Source: Acridotheres tristis (lineage: Eukaryota > Chordata > Aves > Passeriformes > Sturnidae). From it: a stretch of DNA of 64,000 nt. How positions within the stretch are numbered: the first letter of the stretch is position 1; the number at the start of each line of letters is the position of its first letter. The stretch lies in assembly GCA_037013685.1 (NCBI GenBank), contig CM072885.1, positions 24,102,263 to 24,166,262 on the forward strand. Direction: 5' to 3'. A program made the translations under genes and the position numbers. This document shows, piece after piece, positions 51,101 through 63,190 of the stretch. Below the pieces are notes generated by a model, which was given only the letters and a program-made list of their open reading frames with translations, searched no databases and had not been told where the DNA came from.

Positions 51101-52775
51101 TCTGGAGAGCTGAGAGAGAAAACATGCATACACAGAGGAAGAACTGAGAGAGAAAACTTTGTGCAGGGCAAAATGGAAAAGCACCAATCTGCCTCAAATA
51201 TTTCCAAAGAAAGATCACAGGATTTTATGTAGTCACTGTTTGATACTGTAAAATGCTAAGAAATTTGAAAGTACAAAGGAAAAATCACTGTCCTGTAGTA
51301 CTTATTGGGTGTTTGAAAGGAAGGCTAACACCCTTTCTGTTGTTAAGAAGGAAATCTGAATCCAAGTTTCCACCATTCTAGTTTGCTTGAAAACAGAAGA
51401 CTTTCCATGTTATTTAAGCTTAAGTAAGCATGGATGTTTTTTAGGATAAACACCCTTCTTGTGTTTGCACAGTTTGGCTCTGTTATGAGCACTATTCGTG
51501 GAATAAAAGGATATCCAAGAAAAGAAGCAGCTTCAGTGTCTGGGATCTTTCACTGGACTAATTTCACTTAAGCACATAAATGAGGAGTTAAAAGGTTTGG
51601 CCCCATAGTTCTCAAAGTGAAAAAACTGAACCAGACTAAATAATATCTTATTGATCACTTCTCGTGCCATGAAAGAAACTTACAAGTGAGGACAAATTCT
51701 AAGATATAGGGATTTTTTTCCCTTCAGTCACTGAATGTATTAAAACTATTAATCCTTGGTAAGCTTAGATTGTAAAGCAAGAGAAGCAGAGAAAAACTCA
51801 ACGATTGGGTATATGTGAGGATAATATATGCCACAATCAAAGGTGTAACTTCATGGCTCGATGACAGTTATTCCTGAAAATGGGGAAAAGTAACAAGAAA
51901 GTACAAATAAAAATTATCCAGAATTAGCATATTTTAAATTACTCTGTAAGTGATTTGCAGGGTTGCCTCACTGCTTAACCAGACAATCTTACAAAGAGTA
52001 GCAAACTGAATGCACAATCTCTATCCCTTAATTTTCTCTCACTCCCAAAAATAGTGTTAGGGAGATCTTTATTTTGTACAATTCATACATTTTACACGAA
52101 ATTCCTTATACTACTTCACTCTCTGCTTCAAACAAAACATCTCCCTGTGCTGAAGCTAGTCTGGCTTGAGGGAAAGAGAAAGCTAAGGGTATTAATAATT
52201 TAGCAAATGACCTCTGGAAGCAGGAGGGAGCCAGGAAATCACTGAAATGTGGTTTAGGATCCAGAAGACAATTAGAACTTGGATAATAATAAAAAAATCA
52301 TAAGCAGCGAGGCTTTGCAGATACTTCCAAAGTGAAAAGAAGGAAATATAAAAACAGATTCACTACCTAACACAACAGGAAACTAAGTGAGGAGTGATGC
52401 AAGCTCATATTCTCAGTGAACTCTGATTCAATTTTTACACAAAGACACTCGGAGGCAACTAGATGCTTAATGCAATTATATTAACAGTACACAGGTGTGC
52501 AGATCAGAGTAGGAGAAAAGAAGGATAATTTCAGTGAATTACAGAATTTATGGCAGGGGGTATTTTTGTGTTCAGGACCCGATGAAAATCATGGGGAGGG
52601 CTAGTTAAAAAGAAGTCACTTAGCATTTAATTGTTGTTATTGAAAGAGAAGGAGGTCCTAGGAGACTGGAAAAATGTGGGGGGTTTTATTTAAAAAAATA
52701 GCATAGAGAGATGAAGTCTGAGAATGAAGATAATTCAGGCTAATTTCATTAATGGGAAATGGACTTAAACATTTA

Positions 52776-52792
52776 AATAATAATAATAATAT
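52776..52792. repeat. Short (AAT)n tract
   Basis: About five copies of AAT followed by ATATAAG. A minor simple repeat. Confidence 0.85.
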
Positions 52793-53064
52793 ATAAGCAT
52801 GTAGGAGACAGTAACAAAAAAATAAGAGTTTGTTTGAGGAGTAACTTCTCCAAGCAAATAAATATTAATTTTGGCATGGTTACTGGTACAAACATAAACA
52901 CAGGTGCAGTACTCACTTAAATTCTGTAAAGCCTCTGATATCAACTTATAGAAATAGGAACTATAGGATGGATAAGGAAAAATATTTCAGGGAATATTGT
53001 CATAAAATGGGCACATAATTTGCTGAAAAAAATCTGCTTAGATCTGACTATAATAGTTTCTGCA

Positions 53065-53093
53065 AGAAAAAGAAAAAAGAAAAAAGAAAAAAA
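53065..53093. repeat. A-rich (GAAAAAA)n tract
   Basis: Pure purine run of about four GAAAAA/GAAAAAA units, with no T or C interruption. Confidence 0.85.
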
Positions 53094-56000
53094 CAACGCA
53101 GGTTATCTCTTCCATGCCCAAATTCATGCCATTATTTCCATTAAGGATTCAGATGATCAAAATGATGATAGACTTATAAAATACACGGAACAGAAGACCA
53201 AAAATTTTTCAGAAGGCAGGAACAAATCAGAATAATCTCAGCAAGTTGGAGAAATAATCTAAAATTAAGGAGGGAAAATTTTATCAAAGGTAAAAGGTAA
53301 ATTCTGTAAGAAGAGCAAAAAAAGAAAAGCATAATTTTAAAAGAACTAATTCAAGGCTCATTGGAAGTTTTACAAGAAAGGTATGGTGAATTTTAATGAA
53401 TTGGAAAATCAGCATGAAATAGTTACAAAAACTCCCAAGTCTTACTCTGGGATATTTTACAGAGAGCACAGTTACCAGGCACAGAAAATAACTTTTTCCT
53501 TAAACTCAGGTGAGGCTTTGCCTAGAATAATGTCCAGTTTAGACACATGGTTTCGGGGATCACTTGAAAAATGAAGTTCAAAGGAATGATATTTCAAAGA
53601 TATAGTTGAAGTCCAGAAAATGGAAGAATGAGTGCTGTGTCTGTGTGTAACCCATTTCCCCCTATGTTTACTCAGCAAAGCGAAGAGCAAACTGGCTCAA
53701 TTTTCAGAAACATTTTAAATCAGAAAGTAAAACATATATTTGTCTGTCAGCACAGTTAAGTTGCAGAAAAAGGGAGTTTAGGAGGGTGGCTCTGGACCCA
53801 CCTTTACAAAATTAATAACAACAATAATAAGAAATTACTAATCAAGAGAAGCATGTTGCTGTGACACACACATGGGAGATGAGAGAAAATGACCTGTGTT
53901 CTCGCCAGATAATGAATCTCTACCTTGAGATTAGCCAAGCCCCTGCTCTATTTCACTGTACTTAACAGGAATATCCAATTCTCAGGTGTGTGAGCAGGGG
54001 CCTCATGCCAACTCACATCAAAGTGCAAGGAGTGATAGTTCTCCATGTCATTGTGGTGGCACTGAGCACAGAATGCCACTTGCTCATTTGTGTAGATATT
54101 TCCATTATTGAGACTGCCAAAACAGGCCAAATCAATATTAGCTGGGGGTTCAGACTCACTGATTTCTTGGAACAGGTTAAAGCTCTGATTCATGAAGCTT
54201 CTTAAGGAGCTTGTGACTTGTGCATTCAAGTCATCTCTCAAACTGAGTGTTTTATTATATGTGTAGAATATAATTACCTCCATTAGGGTCTGGTACTTCC
54301 CAAAATTCGTGGTAGAACTCTCTCGCCTTTTGTACACAAAATCAGGAGAGGCATAACTTCAAAAAATACATTTCAGGAAATAATTATTGTCAGGGAGCTG
54401 GGTTGGATTGCCAATGTCAATCATTGCATCAAGACCATTATCCTGTTCTATCTTTCCCTGTTCTTGTTTGTATGGGAGCATACCTCTACCTAACAACTCC
54501 ACTTTCCTGCACCCCCATTCTATGCACACTTTCTTTCCCTTCCTATTATTATTAGAATTAAAAAACCTCTTGTGACTCGACAGTAGTGATTCCTGTATAT
54601 AACATAATGACAAATATTTAATTTTTTTTTTTTAATTCCAGGAAAAAAGCATAATCTCACACATTCCAAGTTAAACAATTTCACTTCTCCCAGGTACTGG
54701 ATTTCATTTTTCACTTCTTTTGTTCTTGCTTAATCATTTTCCCCTTTTGATTTGGTAGGGTTTGGCATCTACTTTTATGTAAAGACAAGAGCCATGGAGA
54801 ATATATTTATTCTATAAGACTGAAGGCCTTAAAAAAACCCATGGCTTTATGATGCTGAATGTGGTTCAAGGAACCAAAGCAGAAATCTGCTTAAAGAACA
54901 AAAAAGTTTTATTAATATTTTCAAATGCAAGATGAAATTCCACCTTCCAGTTATATCCTGTGAGATCAATGATAATTACATTTGCTTTGCAAGAATAAAC
55001 ACCTCATCTCATTGAACATGCCTTCCTTTTCATCTTTCCTGTGTGGAATACATTGAGTATCGCTGTGTGTTGATTTGGGAGGTACCAGCCAACAGATAAA
55101 AGAGTCGATGAGAACACATAAAGATCACTAATGATTATGTCATAATACTCAATCCACTTCCAAAATGCATAAAATAACTAGGTTTTTAAATAAAGTGCAA
55201 AAAAAAAAAAAAACCCAAAAAACTAAAAAACCCCCATTATTTATTGGTCATGATGTGGAAGTACGAGAAAAGATGACTTCTCTGATTCACTCTGAACTCA
55301 CATACCTATTAAATAATCCTGACAAATGTAAAAAGCAACCATACAGTTTTCAGTCTGTTACAAAAATAGAATATTAAAGATTTCTAAAGGGTAATACTAA
55401 AGAATGAAGTATTAAAATGTATGGCTCAGAAGGACATTAAAACAAACAATCCTTAAGCCCAACTCTTTTTGGAAAGAGAAGCACGTCAGCATGCAGAAAT
55501 TTCTGACATGGGCATGTCATAAGAATGGAGGGATTGACTTTTCCCTGGAGTGATGAATTCCTGATAATTAGAGAGACCAGGAGAATTAGACAGGGATTTG
55601 ACAGGTTCATCATTAGATTCGAGGATGTAAATAGCATGATGCACTATTTGAATTGTGTCATTATCAAAATATGAATAAAGAAATGTGAAAATTTTTAATT
55701 TATTCAGGCTAAAATCAGAAGGCAATGCAAAATAAGGAGCTATTGTTACAAACATTCATTTTCAGAGATTCATCACCCACAGCTCATATAGATTTATTGA
55801 GTTCAGGAAAAAGCTTTTGTCAGAGCAATTTTGACTTTAACACTATTTATTAAATATATGGAGAAGGTCCAGAAGAAAGGTTAAAAATCCCAGAGTAAAA
55901 GCAATTACATCAGAATTCTATAAATTCTCATCATGAATGTTCTGTAGGTAGAAAGTATATTTATGACTTGGAGTGGAATGACGTGCTTTTATTTGTTGCA

Positions 56001-56531
56001 GTAATCTCGTGTGGGAAGTAGGTACCTCAAAAATGCATGCTTTTAATTATAGTATGCAGTGGATGCATTAAATGGGGGTGTTTCTTGTAGGATTATTTTT
56101 TATGATGAATTATTACATAATATGTTCTGATGATATCATGTAATGAAAAAAAGCCTTTGAAGAGATTCTTTTAATGAATAATTTGCTATATTACTTTTTT
56201 ATTCAAGATTAGAAAAGTTACGTAAAACTTAATATTTAGATGATAATGTTTTAGGAGTACTGTATCTCCAAACTAGAATTCAGCTCAGTCATTGCAAATT
56301 AAAATTGGTTCTAAATGCAGACTTTTAGTAAATAAAAAGTTGCATTGGTTTTAATTATCAGAAGGTTCTGGAGACAAAATACAATCTTGTTCTTATTATT
56401 TTTGTAGTTATCTTCATAAATTTGCACAGTTTTTAAAGCCCAATCTAAAAATCTCTGCATAACTTTTACTCACTTCTCAGAACTTAATTAAGCTGTGTTT
56501 CAATATCAGAAATCTTCATTCCCTAAAGATA

Positions 56532-56554
56532 ACACACACACACACACACACACA
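56532..56554. repeat. (AC)n microsatellite
   Basis: Eleven to twelve uninterrupted AC dinucleotides, bounded by AAGATA and AAAGTTT. Long enough to be length-polymorphic. Confidence 0.95.
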
Positions 56555-59500
56555 AAGTTTTTGAAAGAGAAAATTTTCCACTATATCCTCCATTGCATGA
56601 GTGGGATAGGAAGAATTCTTTCAATACATATTGTATGGCAGTGAATTCTCATTTCCTCAGAGCCAGAAATCAATTGAAGTCTTTGGATTTATGCCAGTTT
56701 ATACTGGTTTAGATTCAGAGTTTTGATGTAGAGACGTGTGACTGTAAGAAATCATAGTGATACTGAACATATTAGCATATACTGAGTTCTTAAATGGGTT
56801 TTGAAGGTACCGAGGTACTTTTAGATATCCAAAAGTTGAAGAGGAAAGAGACAATCAAAACATGAACTGAACTGTAGTCTGTCCAACAAAAGTTTTGATT
56901 TAAGGGTCATTCATCTTCTTTTCTTGAAAAGAAAGAGGAGGTTACAGGAGAAATCCAATGGAATTTGAGAAAACTGCCTTGCCATTAAGTAATTCAGAAC
57001 CAGCTTCTTGTCCAAAGAACATGGCAATGTGAAACAGAAAGATCTGATTTTTCATGTGAGGAAATATTATATGTTTTTTTTTCCATTATTGTTCCAGTTC
57101 AATCAGTCTTTATTAGAAAGCAATCCTGCTGATATCTGAGGGAAATGATACAATAACTCCTTTGTATGCCTTCTCTTAAAGGTTAAAAGTAATTATCATG
57201 TCCTTTCCTAAAGCTCTCTACTACTCTTTAGCAAGGATCTCAAGGAGTCATGGCCTTATCACAGAGAGAACAATGCTTTATGAGCAGCATACCTATTATC
57301 TGTGAGAAAAAAGATATAATTTGTCCTTTTGCCTTGGCTAGCTGGCAACCATTGCACAGCACAATCTCAGAGAGAGTTACTTCAGTGGTATCACTTCACT
57401 TTACATTCAAAAAAGAGAAAGATAAAGGAAGAGGTGGGGTAAACTCCATCTGACCTGTGCCATTCAGGCACAGGAAGCATTCAAACCCCTCCTAAGTGTA
57501 ACAACATCTTCATAACAACAACATCTTCATTCAAATCAAAAGGTTGCAATCTAATACATAAAATAACTTCTTGCCACAAGGAGCAAGACATCAAATTGTG
57601 ATGGGGAGACTAGTATTAACATCAAAATTGGCACTTTCTCCCACGTTGACACAGTGATGCATTTGACTTCTTTCAATGACAATTAAGCATAACTGGTTAA
57701 AAATGTCCTGAGTTTTCACACGTATGAAAACAGGTTAAGGAGAGGCAGAGTGTGTCAGTCTCATAAAAACAGGTTCAGGTGTTTTGCGGAACATAATCTC
57801 TTATTTTTCATTGTCAGACTGCTTATCAGGCACACAAGGAAATGAACAAGAAGAGAAAAGAAAGATAAGCTGAAGTAAAAACAAGGGTAAAGGACCAGTC
57901 TTCTGTGGCAGAATTTTTAGCAGATTTAAATTGCCAAGCCAGTGCAGAAAATGGATTTCCACTCAAGGCATGAGAAATATTTCTGTCTTACTGAAAATCT
58001 GACCACTAGATTTGATTTGATTTGATTTGATTTGATTTGATTTTATATGCAAGATGTTTCACTGATTCTGAAATTCAGTTTTCTTCTGTCTCTGTTGTAT
58101 CTCGTCAGTTTGAAATGAAAACTAAACCCCTTGCTGGGCTAAGAGGTATGTAATTCCTGGGAAAGATCTATGTGTTTGCCTTTCCTTGTTCTGATAAGTC
58201 GTGTGCAATACAAGGTGGTGTCAGCAATGTTTTTATTCCCAAAGGATATGATCCAAGGAAGTTTTACAGTAGCTCTTTTAACTGTTTATAAATTGGTTGA
58301 AGAACCTAGATTTTTTTAAATTTTATTTTTGCAGACTTCTTAATAAGGAAGATATTTTTTTATATGTGAGACCAAAGTGTACAGTGATCTTTATTTTATT
58401 TGAATGAGTGAACTTCCTGGGCAGATAACAATTTGCTGTCTTAAATGCTTTGAACTGGAGGTGCATCATCATCTTGCAAAGGAATTAACTGCAGGAATTA
58501 TAGTATCTTCTGGTGGGCAAAACATTCAGCTTCAAGAAACCATTTTAATGGTGATTAACTGCCTGCAGATGCCAGTTAAAGGTTACAAGGCTAATTCTTT
58601 TAGTAGCTATAAAGCAGTATTCACATTGCTTGACTTTAGCCATCTGAGTTAGGTACCTGAATAAGGGGTCTAATCTCCATGGGATGCCCTTGAGCAAGGT
58701 GAGTGAAAGTAATTTAGAAGTTCCTGGAGAGTAATTCAGAGGGCATGAAGCTGAAGCATTCCACACTTAGGTGGAATTAAGCAGAGTGGAAATGCCAGCC
58801 TTGTGACTTGCTGGGGAACAGCCTGAAGTACTGTAACTCTTGCTTTCCCTACAGTGAGTGTAGCCAGATTTGTGGAGCTTTCTGACCTTTATTACAGATT
58901 ATTTTTGTCAGACCTAATTAAATGCCTGGGAGGAGATAAAGAAATAAGACAGAAAATTACAAGTTCAGTAAAGAATCTAAAAATTTAGTTTATTTAGAAA
59001 AAACAGGGTGGGGGGGAAAAAAGGCAGCCTAAAAAAAATGCTTCAGGGGGATCCAGTCATAAATCAGTGTTATCCTCGAAGTGTGAGCTTTTAATATTGC
59101 ATGAATTATAAATTATGGGATGTAACAATCAAAAGATTTCCAGACATTTCCCTGCTGGTGTGTAATCTTCTATCACTCAGTTTTACCTTGTGCTTGTATC
59201 ATGTTGTATCATCAGCACAGAATTGGCTTCAGCCCATGACAGTGCTGGTTTTTTACCTCAAGATTCACCATTTCTGTAATCAAAATGTACAGAAAAAATT
59301 GTGGTGTAAGTAAGTAAGAAATATTCTAGCTGTAGTTGATATCAACACAGCTTCTACATTTCCCCCATTTTACAACAAGTCAATGTATTAAGCACTGACG
59401 AGAAAGTCTAAACTTTCATAGTGATCAGCAAATTTAAACTACTTGCAAAATAACTTGGCTGAAAGAGTGAAATATTGGTATGTCCAAACTTCACAGTTTT

Positions 59501-60233
59501 CTGGTTTAGATCACAGCTTATGTTGACTGAAATTGTTTTTTTAGCATTGTGTCAGTTTATATCATTGAGGGATCTCCTCATTCTTCTTTTGGGTCGTCTC
59601 CTTCTGTTTCTTTCAACAGAGTTTTCACCATATTTCATCCTTATAGGAACAGTCTAACAAACCTTTGTTTGATCACTTAATGTAAATTCAATTGCTCTTT
59701 TGATCTATCCCTAGCCTATGCCAGAAATGTACAGTGATGACTTAAAGTCTGAAATTTCCTGTCTGCCTTGGGCAACAAATATGCCAAAAATGCTGAAGCC
59801 ACTTAGATCAAACAATAAAAGAAATCTTTTAAGAACAACCTACTCACTTAAAGACAGTTGAGTTCCATTTTCTTCTCTTCCCCTCTCCATTTACTTCACA
59901 GTACAACAAAGTGTTAATATGGGCTATTATTTTCTGGGTTTGCCTTCCTTTAATGGATCCTATTTTTATTGATCCTTCTGAAAGCTGGGTATCATCTAGC
60001 CACGGCACTAGCTTATTTCATGGAAAACCACATGGTCTGATGACTAAGGGGAATTCATTAGAGGGACATAGGCAATTTAAAAATTACGATCTTATGACTC
60101 CAAACTTCAGTTCAACTATTTCACAATTATTCTGTACTGGTTTAGTAAATGTGATGCTAAAAACAGGGAGAAAATATGTGAATTCAAGTTCTGCTCACTC
60201 TCAGCACGCCCAACTCCTCAGCCAGTTCCTTAC
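56555..60233. other. AT-rich unique DNA, no gene recognised
   Basis: Contains the pentamer array at 58.0 kb and a G8 run near 59012. The plus-strand frame at 59911-60357 (148 codons) has no recognisable domain and overlaps the speculative minus-strand exon. Confidence 0.55.
58009..58043. repeat. (TTTGA)n microsatellite
   Basis: Seven near-perfect copies of the TTTGA pentamer, ending in TTTTATATGC. No interruption inside the array. Confidence 0.95.
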
Positions 60234-60466
60234 CTTCCTCTGTGGGAGCTACCTCAGGTACCATCAGTATGTGCACAATTTTGACCTTCAACTGGAACCT
60301 CCCTTGTGTTGTAAAGCTGCTCCTATAAGTGCTGTCATACAACTTTCTTCTTGCTAATTGCTTCATAGAACAGCTCACAGACAAAAGATACTTGAGGGAA
60401 AAGTCTGCTAAATGCATAGCTGTGTTACCATGTGTGTCTAAGGCAACAAACCTTTCAGCATTTTTG
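60234..60466 (-). pseudogene. Possible ankyrin-like exon or remnant (speculative)
   Basis: On the minus strand an open frame reads ...ALDTHGNTAMHLADF (core at 60406-60438). This fits the ankyrin helix motif D-x-x-G-x-T-A-L-H-L-A, with Met for Leu. Just upstream, after a pyrimidine-rich run, is TTACCCAG, a good splice acceptor that would start an exon at 60466. Downstream is GGAAG|GTAAGG, a strong donor placing the exon end at 60234, with no stop between. Beyond the motif the residues (about 60) do not look like a second ankyrin repeat, and 233 bp is longer than a one-repeat exon. Known: ankyrin families often carry about one repeat per exon. Inferred: either an old exon or relic, or chance. 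The opposite strand is also open here (59911-60357). Confidence 0.2.
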
Positions 60467-62788
60467 CTGGGTAAGAGGCACTGGAAGGTCCCTCATTGTT
60501 GCAACTGTGCCTAAAATGTTTTCAAGAGAGAAGCACCACTGTACTACAAACAAAAATTTACATCTGTAGCTGTATTTCAAACAGCTGTTATTTGTTCACC
60601 TTATTAGATCTGCTTGCATTCTTTTACAAATTCACAAAGGAAAAAATATTTGTCTGAGGAGAGATAAAAATTTCTTAAACAATACAAACATAATCAAGCA
60701 AAATTGACTCAGAGTGACAGAGTAATAATATTCTGGAGATTTTGTTTGATCAATAGTGTTCTACTTCTTGGAACTTAATTTAGATTATGACAAAAGGGCA
60801 GTTTTTGTTCTTACAGGCTTTTAGTCTTTATCTGTCGCTGGATAACATGATGGAGTACATACTTTTTGCTCTATTTAACTCCTTGTCCATTTTATCACCT
60901 ATAGGATTTCACATTTAGTGTAACTAAGATGAAGAACAGAAGCTGCCAGTCTGGTATACTGTTATTGCCTGGCCTGAAACACTTGGTTTTTTTAAATGTG
61001 ACAGTAGCATGCTCCAAGTTACTGTGTCCAGTTATGACAACAGCACCAGACTGCTGGAGGGTGGATTTTGGAAAAAAAATTCACAGTGCCAAAGGCATTC
61101 TGCAGCCTGTACAGAGCAAGCTGAAGTTTGCTGTCAGTTATCTACCTCTGGCATCCAAACTCTGCACAGTTAATTATTTAGCTCAAAGGTTTATAAAGAG
61201 TTAACTTGTATTAACATGACCTATCAGAGGGTGTGCTGCTTGGGAATATCCTTACAGCTGTTTGTGCTACATAGCAATAATGTTTCTTCCTCCAGTTTAG
61301 CACTCTGACAGACACCAGTTTTACAATTTTTTAATTGTCCACAGCTCCCTGTTGGTGCCCATAAGGATCAGCATCTCCTTGTGCAGGGCTGCTTTGGTTT
61401 GAGACACTGCTTTTTTTACAGACACTGCCCACAGCTGCCTTCCAGCATCTGCTATGCTGCGATTTCTTCAGAAAGACTAGAAATCACGGTGCTTGATTTC
61501 TGGAGATACAATTGAGACTGCCTGATAAGATTTAATGCCTAACACTAAGGAATATTTCATGGAGCTTTCTGAGCATCCCAGCTTCTTTAGAAGTTTTAGC
61601 TTCTTTAGTTTCTTTAGCTCTATTTTGTTAATGCATACTCTGTATGGTGTTTTCTTCAGCTGTCAGAGGAACATTTACTTACCTGCTTTTATGTCTATTT
61701 TGGTCAGACCACACAGAGACATTCAGAAGAAAAGAGAAGTATGTTGTTGCTTTAGTCACACAATTACTTCTAAGAAATCAAGCTGAGAGTCATTCCTTGT
61801 GCAGCTCCACTACATGTGAAAGAAACATGCTTTGTTAAAGAGCAGGTCAAAGAAGAGGGCGTTTCTAATTTCATATCCTACTTTGGGGAAAGTTGGTGAG
61901 TGGAACGATGGAGCATAAAGATTTTCTGCATCAGAAAGTAGTATTGTTTGACCCAACCCAGTGAGTTTTGAACTTCAAAGTGATAATTTTTTGTTTTACT
62001 GAACCGCAGTGAAATTAAAATTGACTTTTAAATTCCTTGGAAGAGTGAATAAATGTAAAATGTAAGATTCAGCATAATTATTAATGTGTGCAGTTAAATA
62101 AAGAATGTATAAGGAATAATGAAGCAGAGAAATATTACTGCTTCTTTCTCCTTTTTCCTTGCATTTATTTGTTTTGTTTGGGTTTTTTTTAACATGTCCT
62201 TTGTTCAGGAGAAAGAGAAAAAATGAAAGAATCAACAGCATGTGAGAAACTGGACTATTTGATCTGCACTGTCATCTCTGGTGAGCACTTTACATGGAAT
62301 CAAATTATCTGAATTTTTTCACAGTTCTCAGTGATCTTTAGATAAGGACCCAAGGTTATGCAAAGTGCTTCCCCTGTTATCATAAGGACTTTACATAGTA
62401 GGTAGAAATCCCTTTGAAAATACCATCAATCCTACTATTTAATTTTGGGGAAAAATCTGAGACCTGAAATGAAGATGGTATGTGCAATAAACAAAAGTTC
62501 ATTTATGTGTGCTCTTCTGATATTCCTATAGCCAACTCTTTTTTTCTGAACTAGCATTCATGTAACATCTTTAACCACCACCTTTTTGCCTTGTCTTTAA
62601 GAACATATTTCTATCATTTCTGCCTAACTAATTTCAGTTGCCACCAATACTAAGGGAGCACAGTTGATAAACAGCAGAGAGATAATAACAGGCTTTCCAG
62701 GCAGTCCGCAGGGAGTCTGGTATGACTGCTTCCAAACATCTGGGTGAGCAGTTAAACAGGAAGCTGCCTAAAACTGAGCAAGGGTATG
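60467..62788. other. Unique DNA, no gene recognised
   Basis: Only small frames (91 codons or fewer) without family resemblance, and one short TTCTTTAG repeat at 61.6 kb. Confidence 0.55.
61580..61619. repeat. Short imperfect TTCTTTAG repeat
   Basis: GCTTCTTTAG, GCTTCTTTAG and TTTCTTTAGC lie within 40 bases, giving three copies of TTCTTTAG with irregular spacing. Confidence 0.7.
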
Positions 62789-62792
62789 TCCT

Positions 62793-63186
62793 TGTCTGGG
62801 CTCTCGTTTTACTTTAACACTGAGAAAATCAAGAAATTGGAGGTGCCAGGGAGCAGTGTAAGGGAGAGGGTGAGTCAAAGTTGACCTCCCCCAAGCTGGG
62901 CTCTCCCTGAGGGGACACCAAAGGGGGATCCAGGACCAGGCAAAAACAAGGAGATGGGGATAAAAGCCATCACTTCATGACAGAGCTCTTTGAGGGGGAA
63001 ATAGACCCTGAAGTGATGACCTGCATGGGGACAGGTCGAGGTGGGCCTGCAGTTATGGCTTTTTGGTACCCTCAGGACCCTGGTAGAGGGCTCTGAAAGC
63101 CTCTCCACAGGACATATGTCCCACACTAAATTGCAATAAAGAGAGTAAAGTGGGTGTTAATGTGACTTACAGGACCCTGCCACACA
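62793..63186 (+). mobile_element. Possible LTR, plus strand, 394 bp
   Basis: A GC-richer patch has a TATA-like GGATAAAAGCC near 62959 and AATAAA at 63135-63140, about 170 bases later; this is LTR spacing. Taking TGTCTGGG as start and CCACACA as end leaves tcct on both sides (62789-62792 and 63187-63190), a 4-bp duplication of the size made by class I (ERV1) elements. A 4-bp match is weak evidence, because several end choices were tried. The sequence could instead be a retroposed or unique GC-rich segment. Confidence 0.35.
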
Positions 63187-63190
63187 TCCT

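Larger units (their letters stand above)
48130..56531. other. AT-rich unique DNA, no gene recognised
   Basis: Carries several simple A-rich repeats. A 129-codon minus-strand frame (53948-54337) and an 89-codon one (55486-55755) both contain splice-like signals but no recognisable domain. An AATAAA near 48670 has no clear element around it. Confidence 0.55.

Noticed and set aside
59911..60357. 148-codon plus-strand open frame
   Set aside because: No recognisable motif. It begins with a short hydrophobic run but lacks any further protein-like pattern.
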